Source: Stomatobaculum sp. F0698
GTDB lineage: Bacteria; Bacillota; Clostridia; Lachnospirales; Lachnospiraceae
Direction of reading: 5' to 3'
NCBI RefSeq assembly: GCF_030644385.1
Contig: NZ_CP130060.1
Location: forward strand, 1,674,001 to 1,738,000
DNA length: 64,000 bases
In this document: one piece after another, positions 28,989-37,313 of the stretch
How the letters are laid out: every line of letters begins with the position of its first letter
Position numbering within the stretch: position 1 is the first letter of the stretch
Notes under the pieces: generated by a model
The model's database searches: none
What the model was told of the DNA's origin: nothing
What the model saw: the letters and a program-made list of their open reading frames with translations, nothing else
Program-made: the position numbers and the translations under genes

Positions 28989-29303
28989 TTAGTTCTTTTT
29001 CTTCGGCGCAGGTAGCTCAAAATACATCGCTTCAAGCAGTTCTGTTAGGAACTCCTTATTGTCAACGTCATCAACGAGTAGCATTTCCTTTGCACCGTCA
29101 TACGGCGGTTCCATATCTGCATTCGGCATCATAGCCACAGCGGACTTCGTAGGCTTCACGAGAAATCGGTCATCATAAATGCCGCCGACAATCTTGCCGC
29201 GATAATAGATGATGAATTCGCCCATCATCGCCCGGTAAGATACATCGTTCAGTTCAGACAACTGCTCTAATATGAAATCCAAGTATTCTTTGCTTGATGC
29301 CAT
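28989..29303 (-). CDS. TfoX N-terminal-domain protein, copy A
   Basis: It has 104 residues, starting MASSKEYLDFILEQLSEL, with SYRAMMGEFIIYYRGKIVGG and DDRFLVKPTKSA typical of the TfoX_N fold. TfoX regulates competence in Proteobacteria, but short TfoX_N proteins in Firmicutes have no known function. GGAGG lies nine bases before ATG 29303. A hairpin GGCTCCC...GGGAGCC lies 3' of it. Confidence 0.8.
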   Translation of the reverse strand: MASSKEYLDFILEQLSELNDVSYRAMMGEFIIYYRGKIVGGIYDDRFLVKPTKSAVAMMPNADMEPPYDGAKEMLLVDDVDNKEFLTELLEAMYFELPAPKKKN

Positions 29304-29474
29304 ATAACAATTCCTCCAACATCTATAACAGACACTCAACTCCCCAACATCTAACTTGGCAACTCAACTCTTTGATATCTAATCCGGCAACTCAACATTC
29401 ACACCTTTAACCGGAGTTATTCTTGGAACTGCCAAAACCCGAAAATCGCCCGAAATCAAAGACTTTTGAGCCTC

Positions 29475-29520
29475 TTATGTGTCTTTCCTTGGCATCAATA
29501 CTACCGTCTCAACATGGCTC
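29475..29520 (-). other. Orphan 3' end of a rumA/RlmD-type gene (scar 2)
   Basis: Minus-strand codons read SHVETVVLMPRKDT and then TAA (29477-29475). Same situation as scar 1: the last codons of a RumA-type methyltransferase with stop codon and no gene attached. It lies about 170 bases upstream (with respect to the genes) of the HAD-TfoX copy A. The flanks of 29304-29638 hold no gene. Confidence 0.7.
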
Positions 29521-29638
29521 GAGGCGATAGCAAGTACGTCAGGTGCCTTCGGTCGTAAACGGAAACTGTTCAATCGCCAAAATCCGCCCTTTGGTCGTTC
29601 GTGTTAACTGGTCAAGACGGATTTTCGTCATTTGGTCG

Positions 29639-31201
29639 TCAACGGGAAGTGGTTAACACTTCTCTGACCGTTGCCGCAAATTCCTCCGGCGATGAATATT
29701 GAAGATTATGACCACACCCATCTATAATCTCCATTCCCTTGTCCACTGCAGATATTTCTTCAAAATATGCTTGTACAGAATCCACCGGACATATCCAGTC
29801 GCATGAGCCTGACACAAAATATACAGGCATATCATATTCCTTGCTTCGGGCATCGGCATCGAAGTCAAAAGTGTATTCAAACAATTGCCTGTTGAGATTC
29901 CAGTAATCTTCAATATCGCCGAGCTGCTTCAAAAACCATCGGAAATCATCTACTCCAAAATATGGTGACCTGACAGCAAGCATCGTTGCCTTATCCGGAA
30001 CTGCTACCGGATGATATTTAGAAGTAAGATGCCGCAAACTCATCATATTTGAAATGCTGTCGTCTTGCCGGAATGCTTCAAATGCCTCTTCAAGTTCTGT
30101 TGTATCATCGCCTTCAGCCTTGGCTTTGTACAGAGCATCTTCATAACTGTAAATGTCCATCTTTTCAAGTGAAACAACCTGTGCTGCTCCGATATACGCA
30201 GAAACCTTTTCAGGATGCAATTTGACATATTCGCTTCCGAGAATTGTGCCATACGAATGTCCAAGAATGATTACCTTATCCTTGCCAAATCGATTCAAAG
30301 CATAATCTACAAGATTATCAAGATCTTCCAGTGCCTGGCTGAAACTTGCGGTTTCGTTCTGAGAATCATCATTCAAATTATGGAAGTATGTCCTGCCGCA
30401 TCCTCGCTGATCCCATGCCACAAAGGTATAATCATCAAGGAGAAAATCTGAAAAACCGTAAGTGGTATATGCATCTGGCGATGATGGGCCTCCGTGCAGA
30501 TAAATGATTACAGGATTCTCCGTATTCATCCCTCTCATCTGGACATATTGTTCCTGCCCGCCAAGCATAAGATAGTCCGCCTCATCTACCCCGCTTTGAA
30601 CCAACTTGTAGTGCCGCAAGAAATTGATATTTCTGTTTCCTATGACGAAAAGAAATATTAATACAATAACTATCCCAAAAGCAGCTAAAATCCATTTCAG
30701 TATCCTGAACGGCAATTTTCTCTTCCGCTTTCCATAAACTTCATTCCTATGCAAAATATGAATTTCAATATGTCCTATTCCAAGTATGATTGCAGAGATA
30801 AGCATCGGTGCATTGCTTCCATATATTCCAAGCAGAAAGAAAGTTATCACCGGCAGAGAGGCTTCCGGAACCTTAAACCCGATCAGACTTCTATAGAATT
30901 CCTTCATCGACTTCTCGCTTCGAAAGTATCTGATCCAGTAAATCTCATATAAAACCATAAAAAGGAAGGACAGCACCAGCCATCCAGCCCAGTAAGTCTT
31001 ACGGATATTAAAATCTGAAAACACCAGCGCACAGATACACACCAAAATTTCTCCTATCCGTTCAAGTGTCATCAGAAATTTATTCTCATTTCCTGCGTAC
31101 TGTTCATATCCAACCGGCCTGTTCTTTGCCCACACAATATTCGGAATAAACAGCATGAGCAGATAAATCAGTCCCACATATGAAAAGCCAAAATGAAACA
31201 T
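29639..31201 (-). CDS. Membrane-anchored alpha/beta hydrolase (proline iminopeptidase-like)
   Basis: It has 520 residues. The first ~200 carry five to six hydrophobic segments (YVGLIYLLMLFIPNIVW, WLVLSFLFMVLYEIYW, PVITFFLLGIYG, WILAAFGIVIVLIFLFVIG). The rest is an alpha/beta-hydrolase of the S33 type: YLHGGPSSPDAY (oxyanion), WDQRGCGRTYF, nucleophile GHSYGT near residue 318, acid in SGSCDWICP and histidine in DGCGHNLQYS. It may cleave peptides or esters at the membrane. The ribosome-binding site is poor. Confidence 0.82.
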   Translation of the reverse strand: MFHFGFSYVGLIYLLMLFIPNIVWAKNRPVGYEQYAGNENKFLMTLERIGEILVCICALVFSDFNIRKTYWAGWLVLSFLFMVLYEIYWIRYFRSEKSMKEFYRSLIGFKVPEASLPVITFFLLGIYGSNAPMLISAIILGIGHIEIHILHRNEVYGKRKRKLPFRILKWILAAFGIVIVLIFLFVIGNRNINFLRHYKLVQSGVDEADYLMLGGQEQYVQMRGMNTENPVIIYLHGGPSSPDAYTTYGFSDFLLDDYTFVAWDQRGCGRTYFHNLNDDSQNETASFSQALEDLDNLVDYALNRFGKDKVIILGHSYGTILGSEYVKLHPEKVSAYIGAAQVVSLEKMDIYSYEDALYKAKAEGDDTTELEEAFEAFRQDDSISNMMSLRHLTSKYHPVAVPDKATMLAVRSPYFGVDDFRWFLKQLGDIEDYWNLNRQLFEYTFDFDADARSKEYDMPVYFVSGSCDWICPVDSVQAYFEEISAVDKGMEIIDGCGHNLQYSSPEEFAATVREVLTTSR

Positions 31202-31304
31202 TTATCTTATACCGTCCTTAATCTATTTACATGATTCTTCATCAGAGCACCTCCCAGTGTCCGTAGCGTTTGCCACCAACTCGCTCTATTTTTCAATTAT
31301 TTTT

Positions 31305-32095
31305 TTATTTATCCAATGCTCTGTAAACAGTCCTGAATTCTGTTCCAGTTTCCTGAGACATTTGCGCCGCTGTTGCGTCAGGATTGTTTTGGATAAGGTC
31401 AATAATCTCCATTTCCAAACTGCCACCCAAACTGCCATCTGGCAGTTTAGAATCTGGCACTTTGGCACTTTGGAGAGCATTAAACTTCATCATGATATCC
31501 TCGCCGTGGACGATATATTCCGGCTCATCTGCTCCAAGTGCCTTACATGCATCACATATTTTCTGAATGCCTCGCCCCCAGCTCTCAACGTATCACGCCC
31601 GGTAAAATACTCTCGCCATGTCCGGATTGAACGGCTTTGATGAATGAGGTTCCATCAGGGTTTCCGCTGTCCACCCGAAGGGAAGCAAACTGCAGTTACT
31701 GATATACATTACATCTTCGTGTATGCGGATCTGAACCGGAATATTATCCGCCCAATTGCAATGAATCAACGCGTTATAGACTGCTTCACAAACAGCCTCG
31801 CGTGCGTAGGGATATGTTTCCACTCTGGTCTCTTTATAATAAGTTACAGCTGCCTTCAGGTACTTCAAATAAATCAGATCTATCACACGGTCTGCCATCA
31901 GAATAAGGGAGCCGTGAACCTCGTCCTGATACAAAAGCTCACTGCCTTCAAATTTACCAATCTTAACATAGCATCCGCTGATGACCTTCACTGGATCCCG
32001 ATAAAAACAAAGTGCACCTGCTCTTTTCAGGTTTCTCTCTGACAGAAGATCAAGCTTATCCAAAAGCTCATCATTATTTATTTTCAGCTTACCAT
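31305..32095 (-). pseudogene. ATP-binding AlbA_2-family protein, truncated and with an internal stop
   Basis: One minus-strand frame encodes LSERNLKRAGALCFYRDPVK, then YAREAVCEAVYNALIHCNWA (the HATPase-like part), VFYRA-stop-YVESWGRGIQKICDA, and a C-terminal helix-turn-helix (NNPDATAAQMSQETGTEFRT). The stop is TGA at 31595-31593 where relatives have Gly (aGYxESWGRGI). The N-terminal AlbA domain is missing; the gene is cut at about 32095 by copy B of the HAD-TfoX module. A decayed relative of the gene at 33596. Confidence 0.82.
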
Positions 32096-32098
32096 AGA

Positions 32099-32575
32099 CT
32101 ATGACGACATGTCTTTAATATAGTCACGGAATATCATTGTCTCTATTGCAGGCGTATCAGAGGCAAACGCTGCCTGCTCAATTCCATTTGTAATCAAAAG
32201 CCTCTCCCATAGCTTTGGATAATTCTCAAAATCAAATCGATTATCATCAAGGATAACATATTCATCTATTTCGGTATGTTCTTTCAGGTAATCAATAATT
32301 CCCTGTCCTCTGTTGTTCCAATGATCTTTTGTGGTTCCGGAAATCTCAAGTTTATGTTCCCTCAACTTTCCATTCAGATACTGAAGATCATCGCCTATCC
32401 TTTTATTCTTCCAATCTGATGTCAGTACAATGTCTGCACCGCCATACTTTTTGATGGCACCGGCAAGGATTGCTATTCTCCTGTCATCTACGCCTATATG
32501 ACCGTCAGGAGATGCTACACACGTCTTTATTGTATTCAGCACACCATCTACATCCAAAAATACTGCAAAACTCAT
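32099..32575 (-). CDS. HAD-like phosphatase domain protein, copy B
   Basis: It has 158 residues, near-identical to the copy at 28356. FLDVDGVLN, VLTSDWKNK and ILDDNRFDF give the HAD motifs; the second Asp of ILDDN is the more usual form. ATG 32575 follows AAGGAGG by nine bases. Both copies are intact, so both may be expressed. Confidence 0.75.
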   Translation of the reverse strand: MSFAVFLDVDGVLNTIKTCVASPDGHIGVDDRRIAILAGAIKKYGGADIVLTSDWKNKRIGDDLQYLNGKLREHKLEISGTTKDHWNNRGQGIIDYLKEHTEIDEYVILDDNRFDFENYPKLWERLLITNGIEQAAFASDTPAIETMIFRDYIKDMSS

Positions 32576-32731
32576 TTCATCGCGCCTCCTTCGTGAAGAA
32601 TTAACCCCATGGCAACAATTTGATTTCACATATATTATGGAGAAATCGAGCAACTCTACCGCTGGTTGAGTTTTTAAAACACGGCTCCCCGCCGCCGATG
32701 ATGGCAGTGTGGGAGCCTTGGTCTGTTTTCT

Positions 32732-33046
32732 TTAGTTCTTTTTCTTCGGCGCAGGTAGCTCCAAATACATCACTTCAAGCAGTTCTGTTAGGAACTCCTT
32801 ATTGTCAACGTCATCAACGAGTAGCATTTCCTTTGCACCGTCATACGGCAGCTCCATGTCTGCATTCGGCATCATAGCCACAGCGGACTTCGTAGGCTTC
32901 ACGAGAAATCGGTCATCATAAATGCCGCCGACAATCTTGCCGCGATAATAGATGATGAATTCGCCCATCATCGCCCGGTAAGATACATCGTTCAGTTCAG
33001 ACAACTGCTCTAATATGAAATCCAAGTATTCTTTGCTTGATGCCAT
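32732..33046 (-). CDS. TfoX N-terminal-domain protein, copy B
   Basis: It has 104 residues and differs from copy A at a few positions (for example NADMELPYDG against NADMEPPYDG, and EVMYLEL against EAMYFEL). Same GGAGG ribosome-binding site and spacing. Intact. Confidence 0.8.
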   Translation of the reverse strand: MASSKEYLDFILEQLSELNDVSYRAMMGEFIIYYRGKIVGGIYDDRFLVKPTKSAVAMMPNADMELPYDGAKEMLLVDDVDNKEFLTELLEVMYLELPAPKKKN

Positions 33047-33110
33047 ATAACAATTCCTCCAACATCTATATCGGACACTCAACTCCCCAACATCTAACTC
33101 GGCAACTCAA

Positions 33111-33595
33111 CTCTCACACTTTTTGAGCCGGATTGCCCTTGGATAAGTTACCGCAGAGCGATTGCCGCCTCCGCCTGTCCGAAACCACCTAAAGCCGAAA
33201 AGTGCCTGAAATCAGGGGCTTTCGAGCTTATTCCACTCCAACCTTTGACATCAATACTACCGTCTCCACATGGCACGATTGAGATGGATGTCAAATACCC
33301 GCAAAATCCTCGAACAATCGTCCCGTTCATTCGCTGGAATTGGTCAATCGCTTTTTTGACCGCAAACTCGCCATTTTCTCAACTGAGCTCGTTCTCGGAA
33401 ACAGGTCGATGTACCTGTCCCTACTATAATAATGCAGACGCACAGATTTCCCAATCGTCTCAAGACTTCGCTCTGAGGGAATAAGTCGAGAAAGTCGTCA
33501 ATTTCCATCGTCTCAACATACCTATTCGTTAAGTCAACACTGTACATTGAATGTCCGGTTACTCCTTTTCAATGTCCGATTATTCATGCTAATGT
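33111..33595. other. Gene-free junction region with scar and 21-base repeats
   Basis: No supported gene. It contains scar 3 (33228-33275) and, at 33550, 33571 and 33591, AATGTCCGG-like units spaced 21 and 20 bases, which resemble the repeats in the Fic gene at 17118. Confidence 0.6.
33228..33275 (-). other. Orphan 3' end of a rumA/RlmD-type gene (scar 3)
   Basis: Minus-strand codons read CHVETVVLMSKVGVE and then TAA (33230-33228). It matches scar 2 over CATGT-GAGACGGTAGTATTGATG with a single difference, and differs from the end of the local rlmD. It sits in the same place relative to copy B of the HAD-TfoX module as scar 2 does to copy A. Confidence 0.72.
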
Positions 33596-34360
33596 TCAGT
33601 TTTTGATTTCAAGGTTTACTTTTCTATACTTCTGGTTCTTGCTGTTCGGCTTATCAGGTATCGTCATTTCAATCTTCCCTGCCTCAAGCAAAGGAACCAG
33701 ATATCTCTCTCTGAAATTCTTGCTGTCAGTAAGGCCAAGGTAGTCCATCATCTCGCGTTTGCTTCGCGGCATACTACAAAACTCAGTTAATTCCACCAGC
33801 CTTTGATCCACGTCTTGAGGGGCAACTTGATGGGTATCTTGGGGGGCAACTTGGTGGGGATCTTGGGTAGTCGGCCCGACTGTAGCAGTTGCCGCCTCTG
33901 AAAGGGGAATCACAGTAGTAAACACATCAGCTTCCGTGAAAATCGGCTCTCCGCCGGAATACAGCTTCGTGTACTTATAGCTATTGCGCATGCCGCTTCC
34001 CAACTCGTCAGCAAGTCCGATCTCGCGGAATACTTTTGCTATCGGCGGATTCTTTGCAAATGGCTTGAATGTTTTCAGGTTCAGGTTTCCATGCCCGTGC
34101 GCAAGGTTGGCGTTTTCTGTTGTGATCTTATCCCGTTCAATAACAAGCTTCGGTACATATCCGCTGGAAAAATCACGGTGCATGAGCAGATTGGAAATGA
34201 TCTCACGCAGGATTCTATCTCTGGCGCTTACCCTCTGAATGCCATCCAACGTGAATACGTCGTTTAAATGCTTCTTCCCGAATTCCATCAAACGGTCATA
34301 ACTTTCAATCAAGTTTGTGATTACCACATCCCTATCATCATAACGATCCACATTGAACAC
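33596..34360 (-). pseudogene. ATP-binding AlbA_2-family protein, N-terminally truncated
   Basis: The 254 residues correspond to the C-terminal half of an AlbA_2/HATPase protein of about 470 residues: VFNVDRYDDRDVVITNLIES, REIISNLLMHRDFSSGYVPK, REIGLADELGSGMRNSYKY, then HQVAPQD repeats and a winged helix (SKREMMDYLGLTDSKNF). In-frame codons continue upstream of the Met (KTDAIFR) to a TAA near 34400 without the AlbA domain, so the gene is cut. It may still be translated. Confidence 0.75.
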
Positions 34361-34585
34361 TCTGAAAATAGCATCCGTCTTGTGCTGCGGCGGCTTCTGT
34401 AGTTATCCCTGCCCAAAGTGCCGTGAAAGCCCATGTTTACGGCATTTCTGCTATATGCTCTTGCGCCCGGCAGTCGTCCTGTCAGGCTTTGTGATCTGTA
34501 TTCTGTTGCTGTGCCCATCCGAAAACCGAGCCTCCTTTCCGCCACACACACGGGATAATTAAAAGGTGGGAGATAATTAAAAGTG

Positions 34586-34912
34586 TTATAGCTCATCATA
34601 CTTCGCAGAGCTGCCTTTCGCTTTCTCCACTGGATACTTGGCTTCATTCTTAGTCATCTTGCTCATCACGATCTCGTCCACATCCAGCCCCAGCTTATCC
34701 AGCATGTTCTGGCAGTAAACGATGACATCAGCCAGTTCTTCCTTCACGTGCTCAAGGTCATATTCTGTGTCGCTCCACTGGAAGCACTCCAGAAGCTCGT
34801 TGGCTTCAATGGAGATGGACTTGGCAAGGTTGGCTGGTGTGTGGAACTGATCCCAGTCCCTGTCATCTGTGAATTTTCTTATTCTTTCTATGGTTTCCTG
34901 TTTCATGCTCAT
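34586..34912 (-). CDS. MazG-like nucleotide pyrophosphohydrolase
   Basis: It has 108 residues of the all-alpha NTP-pyrophosphohydrolase (RS21-C6/MazG-like) fold. Metal-binding motifs SIEANELLECFQW and VKEELADVIVYCQNM supply the ExxE and ExxD pairs, and KMTKNEAKYP closes the fold. It hydrolyses non-canonical or excess (d)NTPs. The start TAATG overlaps the stop of the upstream gene, so the two are coupled. Such genes are common on mobile islands. Confidence 0.92.
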   Translation of the reverse strand: MSMKQETIERIRKFTDDRDWDQFHTPANLAKSISIEANELLECFQWSDTEYDLEHVKEELADVIVYCQNMLDKLGLDVDEIVMSKMTKNEAKYPVEKAKGSSAKYDEL

Positions 34913-35361
34913 TATTTCTCCGTCTCACGATATGGATACGTCTTGTACAAATCCTTAAAACTATTATTCATATTCGTAAGCTCATCTAATGTCATTCCCT
35001 GAGAAATATATACATCTTTCCAAAGTCCATCAGATGTGTCATACACAAACCGTATTTGAACTGCGTAGACTTCTCCAACCTGCGTTATGGCAAATGTTAA
35101 ATACGGTTCCATGAATGTCATGAGCAAGCCCGTCTCCTTGCCGACAAGCACATCATCTATTGACTCAGTCAAATCTTGAAGTTCAAAACTCAGAAGGCAT
35201 GTATCCTTTTCGCTGAATGTCAGCTGATCGTCCGAATAATCAATTTGGACTACAAGCCAGTTGGCATCATAGGCATCGTCCTTCTTGCCTTTTTCAGGAA
35301 ATTCATATCCGAGAACATGAAATTCCAGATGCTTATTCTCTTCTGTAAACTTAACGCTCAT
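34912..35361 (-). CDS. Hypothetical protein, possibly WapI-type immunity-like
   Basis: It has 149 residues: DANWLVVQIDYSDDQLTFSE, CLLSFELQDLTESIDDVL and EPYLTFAITQVGEVYAVQIR, alternating beta strands in the manner of small immunity proteins (WapI/Imm families). That assignment is a guess from pattern only; no toxin gene is adjacent. The stop overlaps the MazG-like start. Confidence 0.55.
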   Translation of the reverse strand: MSVKFTEENKHLEFHVLGYEFPEKGKKDDAYDANWLVVQIDYSDDQLTFSEKDTCLLSFELQDLTESIDDVLVGKETGLLMTFMEPYLTFAITQVGEVYAVQIRFVYDTSDGLWKDVYISQGMTLDELTNMNNSFKDLYKTYPYRETEK

Positions 35362-35420
35362 TCTTTATCTTCACCTTTTATGACAGGACATATCCTACTT
35401 GTAGCAAGTTTTATGTTCAT
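35358..35420 (-). CDS. Possible 20-residue upstream ORF
   Basis: ATG 35420 follows GGGAGGAATTCAAG, a good ribosome-binding site, and reads MNIKLATSRICPVIKGEDKE to a TGA overlapping the next ATG. It may be a coupling peptide or a gene remnant. Confidence 0.35.
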   Translation of the reverse strand: MNIKLATSRICPVIKGEDKE

Positions 35421-35552
35421 CTTGAATTCCTCCCTGAGATAGTGTGTAAAGTGGGAAAAGTTTGTATAGTGGAAAAACTGCATTCAACTTTTCACTATTA
35501 TCTCAATTTTTGTGGAGAGAAAAAAGATGACAGGTTATTGACCATTTACGCT

Positions 35553-37034
35553 TTACCTACTAGATTTCATAATATCTATAGCAAACTTTCCACTTGCTGC
35601 AGCAATAGGAAGTCCTCCACTAGTTTGAATCCATTGACTTGCAAGGTATAAATTATTTAAACCTTTAATAGTGCTCTTAACATACTTGGTTTGATATCCT
35701 TTCTGTGGATTAAAACTCATGTAACCCCCTTTATATGCATTACACCAAGTTATAAATGTAACTGGAGAATATGTTCCAAGTACGATGAGTTTCCCTTGAA
35801 GCTGTGGATACTTTTTTTCAATTCTTAATCTCAAGTCATCTGCAAGACGCTGTTTTTCTTGATTGTATAAGCTAAAATTATTTTTTAGTCCAAACCAATA
35901 GGCATAATTTTCATCATTTTGTAAAATATTACATTGAATGACTCTCTTTCCCATTGGAAATAGTGTCTCATCATAATCATAAACTCGCATTCCACAAAAA
36001 TTGTGTGTTTCCCCTGCAACATCATATTCATCACAAGGAAAAATAATGCTTCCTTTAGGTAATTTCAAATCCTCCTCAGTAGCTATTCCAAATGCAACCT
36101 GATAACATGTATTAGAAACATAGCCCTGTGGATTATCATACATATACCTAAGATTTTTATCTAAATATTTTTCACCAATTAAGTCATAGAAAAGATAATG
36201 TGGGTCTGCACACCAAATATAGTTATCTGATTTGATTACCTCTCCATTGTTGCCCAGAATACTAACAACTTGACCATCTACAATATTTATTTTTCCAATA
36301 TTAATACCCAGATGCAACTTCCCACCTAAGGATTCAAATTTAGCAAGCATTCTACCAACCAATCCAACAGAACCTCCTTCTGGTATAGCTGCCGTGTTGC
36401 TTGTAAAAAAAGCATATGATGCAACAAAGGAAAGAGCGTTAAAATTGATATTAAAGTAATTTTTAAACATTGCTCTAATGTAATGATTTTTAAAGCGATT
36501 GACAAACTCCTCCATCGACTGCTTTCCATATTCCTTAATTGCTTTACTTGCATCTTTCATGCTCATCCCTAGTTTTATAAATTGCAAAGGATTCATATGA
36601 GCAATCGAATAATCGCATGGTGGCTTTACACACTCTAAGGTTTTGGCACAGTCAAAAAACAAATTTAATTCTTTGTAATCTTCTGGAGCAAGCTCTAAAA
36701 ACTCTTTTCTTGCTTTCTCTAAATCTCTCCACAAATTTAGTGTTATTCCATCCATATTCATACAATATAAATATGGCTCACGATAGATCTTTAAACCATC
36801 AGAAATAACCCCAAGATTTTCCCACATTTTATATAGTTGTTCATCCTTATTGCATCCAACAAGAAAATGTATACAATTATCTATATGATATCCTCGCCTG
36901 TTCCACCCTGTACACTCACCTCCAGGCATTTTGTTTTTTTCATATATTTCTACTGAATAACCAGCCTGCAATGCATATATTCCGGCACTCAACCCCGAAA
37001 CACCTGCTCCAATAATCACTACTTTTTTACCCAT
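35553..37034 (-). CDS. FAD-dependent oxidoreductase, phytoene desaturase/carotene isomerase-like
   Basis: It has 493 residues. The N-terminal dinucleotide fold VVIIGAGVSGLSAGIYALQA, with EIYEKNKMPGGECTGW, and the C-terminal NLYLASQWIQTSGGLPIAAA mark the phytoene-desaturase-like amine-oxidase superfamily. The substrate is unknown; no carotenoid genes are nearby. Coding DNA is far more AT-rich than the rlmD operon next to it, which points to recent transfer. GGAGAGG precedes ATG 37034. It is the last gene of the island before rlmD. Confidence 0.88.
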   Translation of the reverse strand: MGKKVVIIGAGVSGLSAGIYALQAGYSVEIYEKNKMPGGECTGWNRRGYHIDNCIHFLVGCNKDEQLYKMWENLGVISDGLKIYREPYLYCMNMDGITLNLWRDLEKARKEFLELAPEDYKELNLFFDCAKTLECVKPPCDYSIAHMNPLQFIKLGMSMKDASKAIKEYGKQSMEEFVNRFKNHYIRAMFKNYFNINFNALSFVASYAFFTSNTAAIPEGGSVGLVGRMLAKFESLGGKLHLGINIGKINIVDGQVVSILGNNGEVIKSDNYIWCADPHYLFYDLIGEKYLDKNLRYMYDNPQGYVSNTCYQVAFGIATEEDLKLPKGSIIFPCDEYDVAGETHNFCGMRVYDYDETLFPMGKRVIQCNILQNDENYAYWFGLKNNFSLYNQEKQRLADDLRLRIEKKYPQLQGKLIVLGTYSPVTFITWCNAYKGGYMSFNPQKGYQTKYVKSTIKGLNNLYLASQWIQTSGGLPIAAASGKFAIDIMKSSR

Positions 37035-37313
37035 ACTGTCTCAACCTCTCCTTCTTCAACAAAAAAACAAAATTTCTACACTGCTTAAATTAATGATTTC
37101 ACTATTTCGCTTTTTATCTATGTTCTATGCTTTCAGTAGACTATTTCACGCCACTCTCTGATTGTAGGATATCTTTACAAGAGAGGTTACATCTACTACG
37201 CTACTTCGTTGCTCGTACAAGCAGTGTTACGCATTCTCCGGTTTGCTGTCTCCAATCACCACTTTGCCTTGCCCCTAGCTCTTGGACATCTGTCGCATGG
37301 GTAGTACCATCTT

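Larger units (their letters stand above)
28335..29367. repeat. Duplicated module, copy A (HAD + TfoX genes)
   Basis: Nearly identical to 32078-33110 in the same orientation, offset 3743 bases; I count fewer than 20 mismatches over about 1.03 kb. Both begin with TTATTTTCAGCTT and end about 60 bases before the TfoX start codon. Copy A abuts the truncated IS30; copy B abuts a truncated AlbA-type gene. Each is followed by a rum-like scar. Confidence 0.92.
32078..33110. repeat. Duplicated module, copy B (HAD + TfoX genes)
   Basis: Direct repeat of 28335-29367. The shared left boundary TTATTTTCAGCTT belongs to the reading frame of the truncated AlbA-type gene here (KLKIN), so this copy probably reflects the original junction and copy A carries a few bases of it along. 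Confidence 0.92.

Noticed and set aside
33505-33530. Fourth rum-like scar (RYVETMEIDD on the minus strand)
   Set aside because: Only VET and a few bases agree, and no stop follows at the expected place.
37035-37313. Gene in the gap between the FAD oxidoreductase and rlmD
   Set aside because: Only a 70-codon plus-strand frame without ribosome-binding site; no motif. Probably a junction remnant.
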